Assembly (NCBI RefSeq): GCF_900142285.1 | Contig: NZ_FRAJ01000007.1 | Location: 1 to 64,000 of the forward strand | Reading direction: 5' to 3' | DNA: 64,000 nt | Source: Caminicella sporogenes DSM 14501 | GTDB taxonomy: Bacteria > Bacillota > Clostridia > Peptostreptococcales > Caminicellaceae | Shown: positions 17,469 through 26,147 of the stretch, piece by piece | How the letters are laid out: each line of letters starts with the position of its first letter | Position numbering within the stretch: the first letter of the stretch is position 1 | Translations under genes and position numbers: made by a program | The notes under the pieces: generated by a model | What the model was told of the DNA's origin: nothing | The model's database searches: none | The model's input: only the letters and a program-made list of their open reading frames with translations

Positions 17469-18029
17469 ATGTCTGATAAAATAAAAAGGATTACTACTCC
17501 TTTGACAAAAGAAAAAGTAGAAAGTTTAAAAGCCGGAGATACTGTTTATCTCAGTGGAATAATATATACAGGTAGAGATGCAGCACATCAAAGACTTGTA
17601 GATGCAATAGAAAATGGAAATAGACTTCCTTTTGATTTAAAGGATCAAGTGATATATTATGTAGGACCTGCTCCAGCTAGACCCGGAAAAGTGATAGGTT
17701 CAGCTGGTCCTACTACCAGCTATAGAATGGACGATTTGACAGTACCGTTACTTAATTTAGGACTTAGTGGGATGATTGGAAAAGGCAGCAGAAGCAAAAA
17801 AGTTATAGATGGAATGATAAAAAATAAAGCAGTTTACTTTGCAGCTATTGGGGGAGCAGGAGCTTTAATAGCTGATTGTATTAAAGAAAGTGAGATTATA
17901 GCATATGAAGATTTAGGACCGGAGGCTATAAGAAGACTTAAAGTAGAAAATTTTCCGGTTGTAGTAGTAATAGATAGTAAAGGAAATAATTTATATGAAA
18001 CTGAAAGAAAAAAATATGAAAGAAAGTAA
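17469..18029 (+). CDS. fumarate hydratase, beta subunit
   Basis: 186 residues, normal for the separate beta subunit, starting behind AGGAAAGGAAG. Family motifs: GDTVYLSGIIYTGRDAAHQRL, YYVGPAPARPGKVIGSAGPTTSYRMD and FAAIGGAGALIADCIKESEIIAYEDLGPEAIRRL. It completes the active site of the alpha subunit. The malic enzyme gene starts 12 bases after its stop. Confidence 0.92.
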   Translation: MSDKIKRITTPLTKEKVESLKAGDTVYLSGIIYTGRDAAHQRLVDAIENGNRLPFDLKDQVIYYVGPAPARPGKVIGSAGPTTSYRMDDLTVPLLNLGLSGMIGKGSRSKKVIDGMIKNKAVYFAAIGGAGALIADCIKESEIIAYEDLGPEAIRRLKVENFPVVVVIDSKGNNLYETERKKYERK

Positions 18030-18041
18030 AGGTGATAGTTA

Positions 18042-19217
18042 ATGATTGATTATAATAAACTGGCTTTAGAGTTACATAAAGAGAAAAAAGGAAAAATATC
18101 GGTAGTGAGCAAAGTAAAGGTTGAAAATAAAGAACAATTGTCAACTGCATATACTCCAGGGGTTGCAGAACCATGTAGAGTAATTAGTAAAGATAAAAAT
18201 GCAGTATATGATTATACTTCAAAATCAAATTTGGTAGCAGTTGTAAGTGATGGTACAGCAGTCCTTGGATTAGGTGATATAGGAGCTACTGCATCAATAC
18301 CTGTCATGGAAGGTAAAGCTGTACTCTTTAAAAGCTTTGCAGATATAGATGCTTTTCCAATTTGTCTTGATACAAGGGATGTAGATGAAATAGTAAGAAC
18401 AGTAAAACTTTTGGAACCTGTATTTGGAGGTATAAATCTTGAGGATATAGCATCTCCAAGATGTTTTGAAATAGAAGAAAAACTTAAGAAAATATTAGAT
18501 ATACCTGTATTTCATGATGACCAGCATGGTACAGCTATTGTTGTAGCAGCAGGACTTATAAATTCATTAAAACTTACTAATAAGAAAATAGAAGAAATAG
18601 AGATAGTTGTTAATGGAGCAGGAGCTGCTGGGATAGCAATAACAAAGCTTTTATTAAAACTTGGAGTAGGAAATATAGTTTTATGTGATAAAAAAGGAGT
18701 AATTAATGAAGATTATGAAGAAGCAAATTGGGCTAAAAGAGAAATGGCAAAAATAACTAATAAAAATAAAGAAAGAGGAACATTGAAAGATGTAATAAAA
18801 GGAAAGGATGTATTTATTGGAGTATCTGCTCCTAATATAGTTACTAGAGAAATGATAGAAAGCATGGCAGATAAGGCTATTGTATTTGCTATGGCAAATC
18901 CTATACCAGAAATAATGCCAGATGAAGCAAAACTTGGTGGAGCTTTTATTGTTGGAACTGGAAGGTCAGATTTTCCAAATCAAGTTAATAACGTATTAGC
19001 TTTTCCGGGAATATTTAGAGGTGCTTTAGATGTCCGAGCTTCAGATATAAATGAAGAAATGAAGATTGCAGCTGCCTATGCAATAGCTAATACTATTTCA
19101 GATGATGAATTGACAGTAGATAATATTTTACCAAAACCATTTGATAAGAGAGTAGTAAAAAATGTTGCTGAAGCTGTAAAAAACGCAGCAAAAAAAACAG
19201 GTGTTAGTAGAATATAA
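18042..19217 (+). CDS. malic enzyme (oxaloacetate-decarboxylating malate dehydrogenase)
   Basis: Oxidatively decarboxylates malate to pyruvate and CO2 with NAD(P). 391 residues, the short bacterial form without a phosphotransacetylase domain. Motifs: YTPGVAEPCR, VVSDGTAVLGLGDIGATASIPVMEGKAVLFK, FHDDQHGTAIVVAAGL, the Rossmann motif VVNGAGAAGIAITKLLL and AMANPIPEIMPDEA. It follows the fumarase genes directly, so fumarate can pass through malate to pyruvate. The cofactor preference cannot be read with confidence. The operon ends in the 49-base hairpin repeat at 19238. Confidence 0.95.
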   Translation: MIDYNKLALELHKEKKGKISVVSKVKVENKEQLSTAYTPGVAEPCRVISKDKNAVYDYTSKSNLVAVVSDGTAVLGLGDIGATASIPVMEGKAVLFKSFADIDAFPICLDTRDVDEIVRTVKLLEPVFGGINLEDIASPRCFEIEEKLKKILDIPVFHDDQHGTAIVVAAGLINSLKLTNKKIEEIEIVVNGAGAAGIAITKLLLKLGVGNIVLCDKKGVINEDYEEANWAKREMAKITNKNKERGTLKDVIKGKDVFIGVSAPNIVTREMIESMADKAIVFAMANPIPEIMPDEAKLGGAFIVGTGRSDFPNQVNNVLAFPGIFRGALDVRASDINEEMKIAAAYAIANTISDDELTVDNILPKPFDKRVVKNVAEAVKNAAKKTGVSRI

Positions 19218-19237
19218 TAAAAAATAAAGATATAAAT

Positions 19238-19293
19238 TGCACAATAAAACGCAAATTTTAATATTAAAATGGTGTTTTATTGTGCATTTTTTT
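19238..19293 (+). repeat. 49-base hairpin repeat, copy 1 (also serves as terminator)
   Basis: A long near-perfect palindrome at 19238-19286 starts TGCACAATAAAAC and ends GTTTTATTGTGCA. It is followed by T7 and recurs at 26032-26080 with only the two central bases changed (TA here, CG there). It sits after the malic enzyme stop and before the kinase gene. Confidence 0.75.
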
Positions 19294-19409
19294 AAATATA
19301 AATTTGCTAAACTTATATAAAAAATAAGTTATTAGATTAAGATTTATAATACGATATATAAATTATTAAAATAGAATTATTTTTTATAAAAAAGAGAGAT
19401 GATAGGCAT

Positions 19410-21353
19410 ATGAAAAAATTTTTTTTTATTATAATTTTGATAAATTTATTAATTAAACCATATAATGCCTTTGCTGATATAAATGAAACAATAGTTATAG
19501 GAGGAGATAATTATTTTCCTCCATTTGAATATGTAGATGAAAATGGAGTTTATAAAGGATTTAATGTAGATATAATGAGGGCTATAGCTATTGAAATGGG
19601 TATAGATGTAGAATTAAAACCAATGCCTTGGTTTCAAGTAATACTTGCACTCAATGAAAAAAAGATAGATGCAATACAAGGTATGAAATATTCAAAGATA
19701 AGAAATTATATTTATGATTTTTCAGAACCTTATATAGTTACTTCTCAAGCTATATTTGTTCATATTGACAATAAGTGTATTGTAGATTTACAAGACCTTT
19801 ATGGGAAAAAAGTTGCTGTACAGAAAAATGATATTGCATTAGATATGCTTAAGAATATTCAAAATATAGATATTATAGAAACTGAAAATCAAGAAAATGC
19901 TTTAGATAGATTATTAAAAGGCAAAGTAGATGCATATGTAGGTAATAAACTAACTGGATTATATATAATACAAAAGAAAGGATATGCAAAGAATATAAAA
20001 ATAGTGGGAGAAGAAATTAATCCTCAAAAATATTGTTTTGCAGTAAATAAAGGTGATAAAAAGATACTTGAAATATTTAATGAAGGTTTACACAGAATAA
20101 AGAAAAATGGGACTTATGATAAAATATATAAAAAGTGGTTTGGGGAAATGGTATATCCTACTTATAGATATATTAGAAAAATTATTTGTATATCTATAGC
20201 AGTTTTTTTAGTACTAATACTTTTTATGTTATTATTTTACAGATGGAATTATATTTTAAAAAAGGAAGTAGAAAAAAGAACTCAGCAAATAAGAGAAAAG
20301 TCAGTATTTATGGAACAAATAATAAATAGCATTTTTAGTGGATTGATTACTATTAATAAAGAAGGGGTTATTTTATCGGCTAATATAAAAGCACTACTGT
20401 ACTTAGATTGTTCTAAGGAAGCATTAGTAAATAAGTATTTTTATGAAACTAAAATAAAAGAATATTTTCATCAAGATGATTTTTATGAGGTGCTGAAAAC
20501 GGGAGAAGAAAAAATTAATATTGAAAAAGAATTAAATATTAAAGGAAAAAAGAGGATATTTGAATATAATGTGTATCCTATTATAAATACTAAAAAAGAG
20601 ATTTGCAGTATAACTCTTACTTTTAAAGATGTTACAAATGAAAAAATTATGCAAGAGAAGATAATAATGAAAGATAAGTTAGAATCTTTAGGAAGATTGG
20701 TGGCGGGTATAGCTCATGAGATAAGAAATCCTTTAACAGCTATAAAAACTTATATACAGCTTATCCCATATAAATATAATAATCCTGATTTTAGACAGAA
20801 GATTTCAGAAGATGTTCCTACGGAAATAGAAAGATTAGATTCAATAATTGCAAATTTGTTAGAGTATGCAAAGCCCAAAAAGCCAAATAAAGAGTTAATA
20901 AATGTCAAAGATACAATAGATAGTATATTGAGGATTTTTGAAAAACATATAGAGGATAAAGGTATAAAGTTATATGTTGATATTAAGGAAAACGTTTTTA
21001 TAAATACGGATAAACAGCATTTTAAACAAATAATTATTAATCTTTTATTAAATTCTATACAAGCATTAGAAAATAGGAAAAATGCTGTTATTGAGATATA
21101 TGCAAAGAATGGAGATTTATTTTCAGAAATATTTATTAAAGATAATGGATGTGGAATATCTAAAGAAGATATGAAAAGGATTTTTGAACCATTTTTTACT
21201 ACAAAGAACAAAGGTAGTGGTCTTGGTTTAGCATTATGTTATCAGCTTATTAAGGAAAATGGTGGAGATGTTTTTATTGATAGCGAGATAGGAGAGGGTA
21301 CGGAAATAAAAATATCATTGCCAAAAGCCTTTTTATTCACCCAAAAAAATTGA
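19410..21353 (+). CDS. sensor histidine kinase with fused periplasmic solute-binding domain and PAS domain
   Basis: 647 residues. Order: signal peptide (1 to about 22), SBP family 3 domain (about 28-245; VIGGDNYFPPFEYVDENG, typical of amino-acid-binding proteins), one membrane helix (about 260-284), PAS-like domain (about 305-410), HisKA box GIAHEIRNPLTAIKTY with H436, and HATPase with N box LLLNSIQAL, DNGCGIS, FFTTKNKGSGLGLALC. The outside domain should bind an amino acid or similar small molecule directly and set kinase activity. The response regulator gene follows after 30 bases. The neighbouring TRAP transporter operon with a sigma-54 promoter is the likely target. Confidence 0.93.
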   Translation: MKKFFFIIILINLLIKPYNAFADINETIVIGGDNYFPPFEYVDENGVYKGFNVDIMRAIAIEMGIDVELKPMPWFQVILALNEKKIDAIQGMKYSKIRNYIYDFSEPYIVTSQAIFVHIDNKCIVDLQDLYGKKVAVQKNDIALDMLKNIQNIDIIETENQENALDRLLKGKVDAYVGNKLTGLYIIQKKGYAKNIKIVGEEINPQKYCFAVNKGDKKILEIFNEGLHRIKKNGTYDKIYKKWFGEMVYPTYRYIRKIICISIAVFLVLILFMLLFYRWNYILKKEVEKRTQQIREKSVFMEQIINSIFSGLITINKEGVILSANIKALLYLDCSKEALVNKYFYETKIKEYFHQDDFYEVLKTGEEKINIEKELNIKGKKRIFEYNVYPIINTKKEICSITLTFKDVTNEKIMQEKIIMKDKLESLGRLVAGIAHEIRNPLTAIKTYIQLIPYKYNNPDFRQKISEDVPTEIERLDSIIANLLEYAKPKKPNKELINVKDTIDSILRIFEKHIEDKGIKLYVDIKENVFINTDKQHFKQIIINLLLNSIQALENRKNAVIEIYAKNGDLFSEIFIKDNGCGISKEDMKRIFEPFFTTKNKGSGLGLALCYQLIKENGGDVFIDSEIGEGTEIKISLPKAFLFTQKN

Positions 21354-21383
21354 TTTTACTTTACAACAAATGAGGTGTATAGT

Positions 21384-22748
21384 ATGAATAAGTTATTAAT
21401 AATAGATGATGAAAACTCTATATGTTCATCTTTAAAATTTGTATTTGAAGATGATTATGATGTCTACACTGCTACAAATATTTTTGAAGTAAAAAAATGT
21501 ATAGAAAAAATAAATTTTGATTTAGTTTTATTAGATTTGAAATTTGGAGATATAGATGGAATAGATATATTAAATATGATAAAAAACATACAAAATGAAG
21601 CTGTTGTAATAATAATGACAGCATATGGAACAATTGAATCTTCAATCAAGGCTATAAAAACAGGTGCTTATGATTATATATCGAAACCTTTAGATTTGGA
21701 AAAATTAAAGGTTTTGTTAAAAAAGGCACTTGAAAATAAAATTTTAAATGATAGGATAAGATATTTGGAAGAAGAAATAGAAAATATTTATGGAAAGAAT
21801 GGAATAATAGGAAAATCTAAAGTTATGAAAGATATATTTCATTTAATAGATAAAATTAAAGATATAGATGTTAACATATTGATAGAAGGGTCAAGTGGAA
21901 CAGGAAAAGAGCTTATTGCAAGAGCTATTCATTTTCGAGGTATAAGAAAATGTGGGAGATTTGAAGTAATCAATTGTGGAGCAATACCTGCTAACTTAAT
22001 TGAGAGTGAATTGTTTGGTTATGAAAAAGGAGCTTTTACAGGAGCTAATCAAAGGAGAAAAGGGAGATTTGAACTTGCACATGAAGGAACTATCTTTTTA
22101 GATGAAATAGGCGAGTTAGATATTAATCTTCAAGTAAAACTTCTTAGAGCTATTCAGGAAAAAGAAATTTTTCCATTAGGTGCTGAAAGTAGTAAGAAAA
22201 TAGATGTTAGAATTATATCAGCTACAAATAAAGAGCTTAAAGAAGAAGTTAAAAAAGGAAAATTTAGAGAAGATTTATATTTTAGATTAAATGTGGTATC
22301 TATTAAATTACCCGATTTAAAAGATAGAAAAGAAGATATTCCGCTGTTAATAGAACATTTTATTAAAAAATATGCAAAAAAAATTGGAAAGAAAATTAAA
22401 GGAGTTACAAGAGATGTTTTAGAAATACTAGAAAATTATGATTATCCAGGAAATATAAGAGAGTTGGAAAATATAATTGAGAGAGCAATAGCCCTTACGG
22501 ATAATGAATACATTGATACTGTTGATCTTCCAGTTGATTTGATAAAACAATGTAGGGTTTATGATTATTTTAATAATTTTAATATTATTCCTGTAAAGAT
22601 AGGACAAAAGTTGGAAAATATAGAAAAAGAGGTTATATTAAGGACATTAAGAGCTATGGAAAATAATAAGAAGAAAACAGCTGAAGTATTAGGCATAAGT
22701 GAAAGAAGTCTTAGATATAAATTGAAAAAATATAATGAATACAATTAG
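21384..22748 (+). CDS. NtrC-type sigma-54-dependent response regulator
   Basis: 454 residues. The start at 21384 is set by GAGG eight bases upstream; a GTG at 21375 in frame overlaps that site. REC domain with phosphoacceptor D51 (LLDLKFGD), AAA+ domain with Walker A GSSGTGKE (169-176) and the sigma-54 contact loop GAFTGA (216-221), and a C-terminal Fis-type helix-turn-helix (KKTAEVLGISERSLRYKLKKY). It activates transcription with RNA polymerase-sigma-54 when phosphorylated by the upstream kinase. A sigma-54 promoter lies 152 bases downstream, before the TAXI-TRAP genes. Confidence 0.96.
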   Translation: MNKLLIIDDENSICSSLKFVFEDDYDVYTATNIFEVKKCIEKINFDLVLLDLKFGDIDGIDILNMIKNIQNEAVVIIMTAYGTIESSIKAIKTGAYDYISKPLDLEKLKVLLKKALENKILNDRIRYLEEEIENIYGKNGIIGKSKVMKDIFHLIDKIKDIDVNILIEGSSGTGKELIARAIHFRGIRKCGRFEVINCGAIPANLIESELFGYEKGAFTGANQRRKGRFELAHEGTIFLDEIGELDINLQVKLLRAIQEKEIFPLGAESSKKIDVRIISATNKELKEEVKKGKFREDLYFRLNVVSIKLPDLKDRKEDIPLLIEHFIKKYAKKIGKKIKGVTRDVLEILENYDYPGNIRELENIIERAIALTDNEYIDTVDLPVDLIKQCRVYDYFNNFNIIPVKIGQKLENIEKEVILRTLRAMENNKKKTAEVLGISERSLRYKLKKYNEYN

Positions 22749-22759
22749 GAAAAAAATGC

Positions 22760-22791
22760 AGCCCCTGCAAAATTTGCAGGGTATTTTTTGT
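22760..22791 (+). terminator. terminator of the two-component operon
   Basis: CCCTGCAAA pairs with TTTGCAGGG, followed by TATTTTTTG. Confidence 0.8.
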
Positions 22792-22899
22792 ATAAAAATA
22801 CGTAAAAAATGTTTTTTATATAAATAAAATTTTTAAAATATATGCTGAAAATAAAGTAATTTAGAGATTTACAAAAAAATATTTGAAAATTCAATAAAT

Positions 22900-22916
22900 T
22901 TGGAATGATATTTGCA
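22900..22916 (+). promoter_or_regulatory. sigma-54 promoter of the TAXI-TRAP operon
   Basis: TTGGAATGATATTTGCA has GG at 22902-22903 and GC at 22914-22915 separated by exactly 10 bases, matching YTGG-N10-GC. The start codon is about 53 bases downstream, and a sigma-54 activator gene is immediately upstream. Confidence 0.85.
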
Positions 22917-22968
22917 ATTTATAAAATTAAGTTTTGAAAATTATTTATGACAATAGGAGGGGAAAAAA

Positions 22969-23988
22969 GTGTTTAAGAAAATATTTGTTTTGATTATTAC
23001 TTTAATACTTATAGTTTTTTCTTTTGCAGGATGTGCTAAGGAAGCAGATAATCAGAGTGGAAATAATTCAGGGAAAAAATTTGTTACTATTGTTACAGGT
23101 TCTACAGGTGGAACTTATTATCCTGTAGGAACTATACTTGCAACGTTGTGGAATGAAAAATTAGCAGATATGGGTATTGCAGCATCAGCACAATCATCTG
23201 GTGGTTCTGTTGAAAATCTTAATATGCTTAAGAATGGGGAAGCTGAATTAGGTATAGCGATGGCAAATTTAACATTATTTGCATATAAAGGTGAACAGAG
23301 ATTTAAAGATAATAAGTTTGAAAAAGTTAGATTCGTTACTGCATTGTGGCCAGATGTAACCCAATTTGTAGTTACAGAGGCATCAGGAATTAATTCTATT
23401 AAAGATATAAAAGGTAAGAGATTTAATGTGGGAGGAGCAGGTTCTGGAACAGAATATAGTACAAAAATGATTCTCGAAAATGTAGGAGGAATAACTTTTA
23501 ATGATATTAAACCTGAACATTTAGGATATTTTGAAGCTTCAAGTGCTATGCAAAATGGACAGTTAGATGGTATGAATGCAGAAGGTGGACTACCTACTTC
23601 AGCAGTTTCAGAAATATTTGCAAGTAAAACAGCAGTAAAATTGTTGGAATTTAGTGATGAAGATTATAAAAAGCTTCATGAAGCTGCACCATATTATGGG
23701 CAGTTCAAAGTACCTGCAGGTCTTTATTCTAATCAGAATAAAGAGATAAAGACAGTAGGTGTAAAATCAGCTTTGATTTGTAGTGCCGATTTAGATGAAG
23801 AATTAGTTTATAATTTAGTAAAGACAATGTATGAAAATTATGAGGAAATTGTTGGTTCTCATAAGGCTTTAGAATTTGTAAGTTTAGATGAAGCTGTTAA
23901 AGGTTTACCACCTGTGCCAATTCATCCGGGAGCAGTAAAATTTTATAAAGAAAAGGGAATAGAAATTCCTGAGGAATTGTTGCCATAA
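22969..23988 (+). CDS. TRAP transporter solute-binding lipoprotein, TAXI family
   Basis: 339 residues from a GTG behind GGAGGGG. Lipoprotein signal ending FAGC (Cys22). The TAXI motif VTGSTGGTYYPVGTILATLWNE follows at about residue 44, then SGGSVENLNMLKNGEAELGIAMANL. TAXI proteins bind organic acids or amino acids such as glutamate for a sodium-driven TRAP permease. The permease gene follows after a hairpin. Transcribed from the sigma-54 promoter. Ligand unknown. Confidence 0.94.
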   Translation: MFKKIFVLIITLILIVFSFAGCAKEADNQSGNNSGKKFVTIVTGSTGGTYYPVGTILATLWNEKLADMGIAASAQSSGGSVENLNMLKNGEAELGIAMANLTLFAYKGEQRFKDNKFEKVRFVTALWPDVTQFVVTEASGINSIKDIKGKRFNVGGAGSGTEYSTKMILENVGGITFNDIKPEHLGYFEASSAMQNGQLDGMNAEGGLPTSAVSEIFASKTAVKLLEFSDEDYKKLHEAAPYYGQFKVPAGLYSNQNKEIKTVGVKSALICSADLDEELVYNLVKTMYENYEEIVGSHKALEFVSLDEAVKGLPPVPIHPGAVKFYKEKGIEIPEELLP

Positions 23989-23989
23989 A

Positions 23990-24030
23990 AAAACCCGATC
24001 AATATACTGATCGGGTTAAAATAAATTTTT
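23990..24030 (+). terminator. intercistronic hairpin between TAXI binding protein and permease
   Basis: AACCCGATCA (23992-24001) pairs with TGATCGGGTT (24008-24017), then AAAATAAATTTTTT. Like the hairpin at 11256 it separates a binding-protein gene from its permease. Confidence 0.7.
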
Positions 24031-24050
24031 TAAATTGGTGGTGATGGAGA

Positions 24051-25976
24051 TTGATAAAAAATAAAGAAAAGAATAAATCAAAAACTAATTCAAGTGTTGA
24101 AAGGAAATTTTACGGTAAAGTTGCAATATATGTTACTTTTTTAGCAGTATTTACTTCACTACTCCATATATGGATGAATAGTATGAGTTTGATGATAGCA
24201 ATAAAGAGAAATGCAATACATCTAGGATTTATGTTATCACTAACTTTTTTAATGTATCCAGCTTCAAAGAAATCTCCAAAAGATAAACCTTCAGTATTTG
24301 ATTGGATTTTGAGCATTGCAGGTTTATCAGTTGGATTATATATTTTTTTAACATATGATAATTTAGTTGAACGTTCATTGATACCTAACAGATTAGATTA
24401 TATATTTTCTGTATTGGCAATTATATTAATACTTGAAGCAGCAAGGAGAGCTGTTGGAATTATATTGCCGATTTTATCAATATGTTTTATTATTTATGCT
24501 AAATTTGGATATCTTTTTCCGGGTATGTTTGCTCATAGAGGTTTTTCTTGGGCAAGAATACTTACTAGAATGTATTTGACAGATGAAGGAATATTTGGAG
24601 TTACTCTTATGGTTTCAGCATCTTATGTGTTTATGTTTATACTTTTTGGTTCTTTTTTAAATAAGTCTGGAACTGCTAAATTTTTTAATGATTTTGCACT
24701 TGCTTTAGCAGGTAGATTAAGAGGAGGACCTGCACAAGTTGCAGTTATGGCGAGTGGACTTATGGGAACTATAAGTGGAAGTGCGCAGGCAAATGTTGCA
24801 ACTACAGGAAGTTTTACAATACCTCTTATGAAAGAAGTAGGATATGAACCAAAATTTGCAGGAGCAGTTGAAGCCGCTGCATCAACTGGCGGAATATTAA
24901 TGCCTCCAATCATGGGAGCTGCTTCATTTATGATGGCATCTTTTCTTGGAATACCTTATATAAAAGTAATGTATGCTGGAATTATTCCTGCACTTTTCTA
25001 TTATTTTGCAATATTTATTATGGTAGATTTTGAGGCAAAGAAAATTGGGCTTAGGGGTATGAAGGCAGACGAATTGCCAAATCTTAAGTCGGTATTGAAA
25101 AAAGAAGGTCATTTGGTAATACCTATAATAGTTATATTAATATTATTGATAAAAGGATTAACACCTCTTTTTGCAGCATTTTTTGGTTTGATAGCTGTAA
25201 TTTTGACAAGTTCTTTGAGAAAATCTACTAGAATGAATTTGAAAAAATTCATTGAAGCTCTTGAGGAAGGAGCTAAAACAGCTGTTTCAGTAGCGATTGC
25301 ATGTGCTGTTGTAGGATTTATAGTTGGTGTTGTTGCTATGACAGGACTTGGACAGGTAGTAGCTTTAAATATTATAAAACTTTCATTAGGTAAGTTATGG
25401 TTAGCGTTGTTATTGGTAATGATTGCATCTATCTTTTTAGGGATGGGACTCCCAGCAACTGCTTGTTATATAATAACTGCTAGCATTGCAGCACCTGCTT
25501 TAATCAGAATGGGAGTTAAGCCTTTGGCAGCACATTTTTTTGCGTTTTATTATGGAACTTTATCGGCTGTAGTGCCTCCAGTAGCATTGACATCATATAC
25601 GGCAGCAGGAATAGCGGGTGCAAAGCCTATAGAAGTTGCAGTAACTGGTTTTAAACTAGCTTTTGCAGGGATAATAATTCCTTTTATGTTTGTTTATTCT
25701 CCTATGCTGCTTATGATAGATATTTCATTGGGAAAATTGATACTAGCTATTATAACTGGAATATTAGGTATAATTTGTCTTGGCTCTGCAGCAGAAAATT
25801 ACTTTATACTTAAGTTAAATATTCTTGAAAGAGTTTTTGCTTTTTCAGCAGCAATATTATTAGTAAAACCGGGAAGTATTACGGATGGAATAGGATTATT
25901 ATTAATGATTATATTTATTTTATGTAATGTTATTAGGAATAAAAAATACAATAAGATAGCAGAAGGAAGTAATTAA
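24051..25976 (+). CDS. TRAP transporter permease, fused small and large subunits (DctQM-like)
   Basis: 641-residue membrane protein. The start is a TTG at 24051; no ATG lies nearby in frame and GGTGG sits 10 bases before. The first 130 residues resemble the small 4TM subunit, the remainder the 12TM DctM-type subunit, with MASGLMGTISGSAQANVATTGSFTIPLMKEVGYEPKFAGAVEAAASTGGILMPPIMGAASFMMA and the matching second half (FLGMGLPATACYIITASIAAPAL). Fused permeases are the normal partners of TAXI binding proteins. It imports the same ligand using an ion gradient. Confidence 0.93.
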   Translation: MIKNKEKNKSKTNSSVERKFYGKVAIYVTFLAVFTSLLHIWMNSMSLMIAIKRNAIHLGFMLSLTFLMYPASKKSPKDKPSVFDWILSIAGLSVGLYIFLTYDNLVERSLIPNRLDYIFSVLAIILILEAARRAVGIILPILSICFIIYAKFGYLFPGMFAHRGFSWARILTRMYLTDEGIFGVTLMVSASYVFMFILFGSFLNKSGTAKFFNDFALALAGRLRGGPAQVAVMASGLMGTISGSAQANVATTGSFTIPLMKEVGYEPKFAGAVEAAASTGGILMPPIMGAASFMMASFLGIPYIKVMYAGIIPALFYYFAIFIMVDFEAKKIGLRGMKADELPNLKSVLKKEGHLVIPIIVILILLIKGLTPLFAAFFGLIAVILTSSLRKSTRMNLKKFIEALEEGAKTAVSVAIACAVVGFIVGVVAMTGLGQVVALNIIKLSLGKLWLALLLVMIASIFLGMGLPATACYIITASIAAPALIRMGVKPLAAHFFAFYYGTLSAVVPPVALTSYTAAGIAGAKPIEVAVTGFKLAFAGIIIPFMFVYSPMLLMIDISLGKLILAIITGILGIICLGSAAENYFILKLNILERVFAFSAAILLVKPGSITDGIGLLLMIIFILCNVIRNKKYNKIAEGSN

Positions 25977-26031
25977 TTATTTAAAAAAACGATTTAACCA
26001 CTAGTAGCGATAATATATAACAAATATAAAT

Positions 26032-26087
26032 TGCACAATAAAACGCAAATTTTAACGTTAAAATGGTGTTTTATTGTGCATTTTTAT
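26032..26087 (+). repeat. 49-base hairpin repeat, copy 2 (also serves as terminator)
   Basis: Palindrome at 26032-26080, identical to 19238-19286 except that the central TA is CG, which keeps the palindrome perfect at its centre. A T-run follows. The shared identity extends a few bases on the 5' side (ATATAAAT). It lies between the TRAP permease and the next activator gene. Confidence 0.75.
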
Positions 26088-26147
26088 TTTAGTAAATTAA
26101 ATGAGGTATAATGAATAAAAATAATATAGTTTGTTTGGGGGTGTGGC

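Noticed and set aside
19238-19286. CRISPR repeat or transposon end
   Set aside because: Only two copies nearly 7 kb apart, no spacers, no adjacent transposase.
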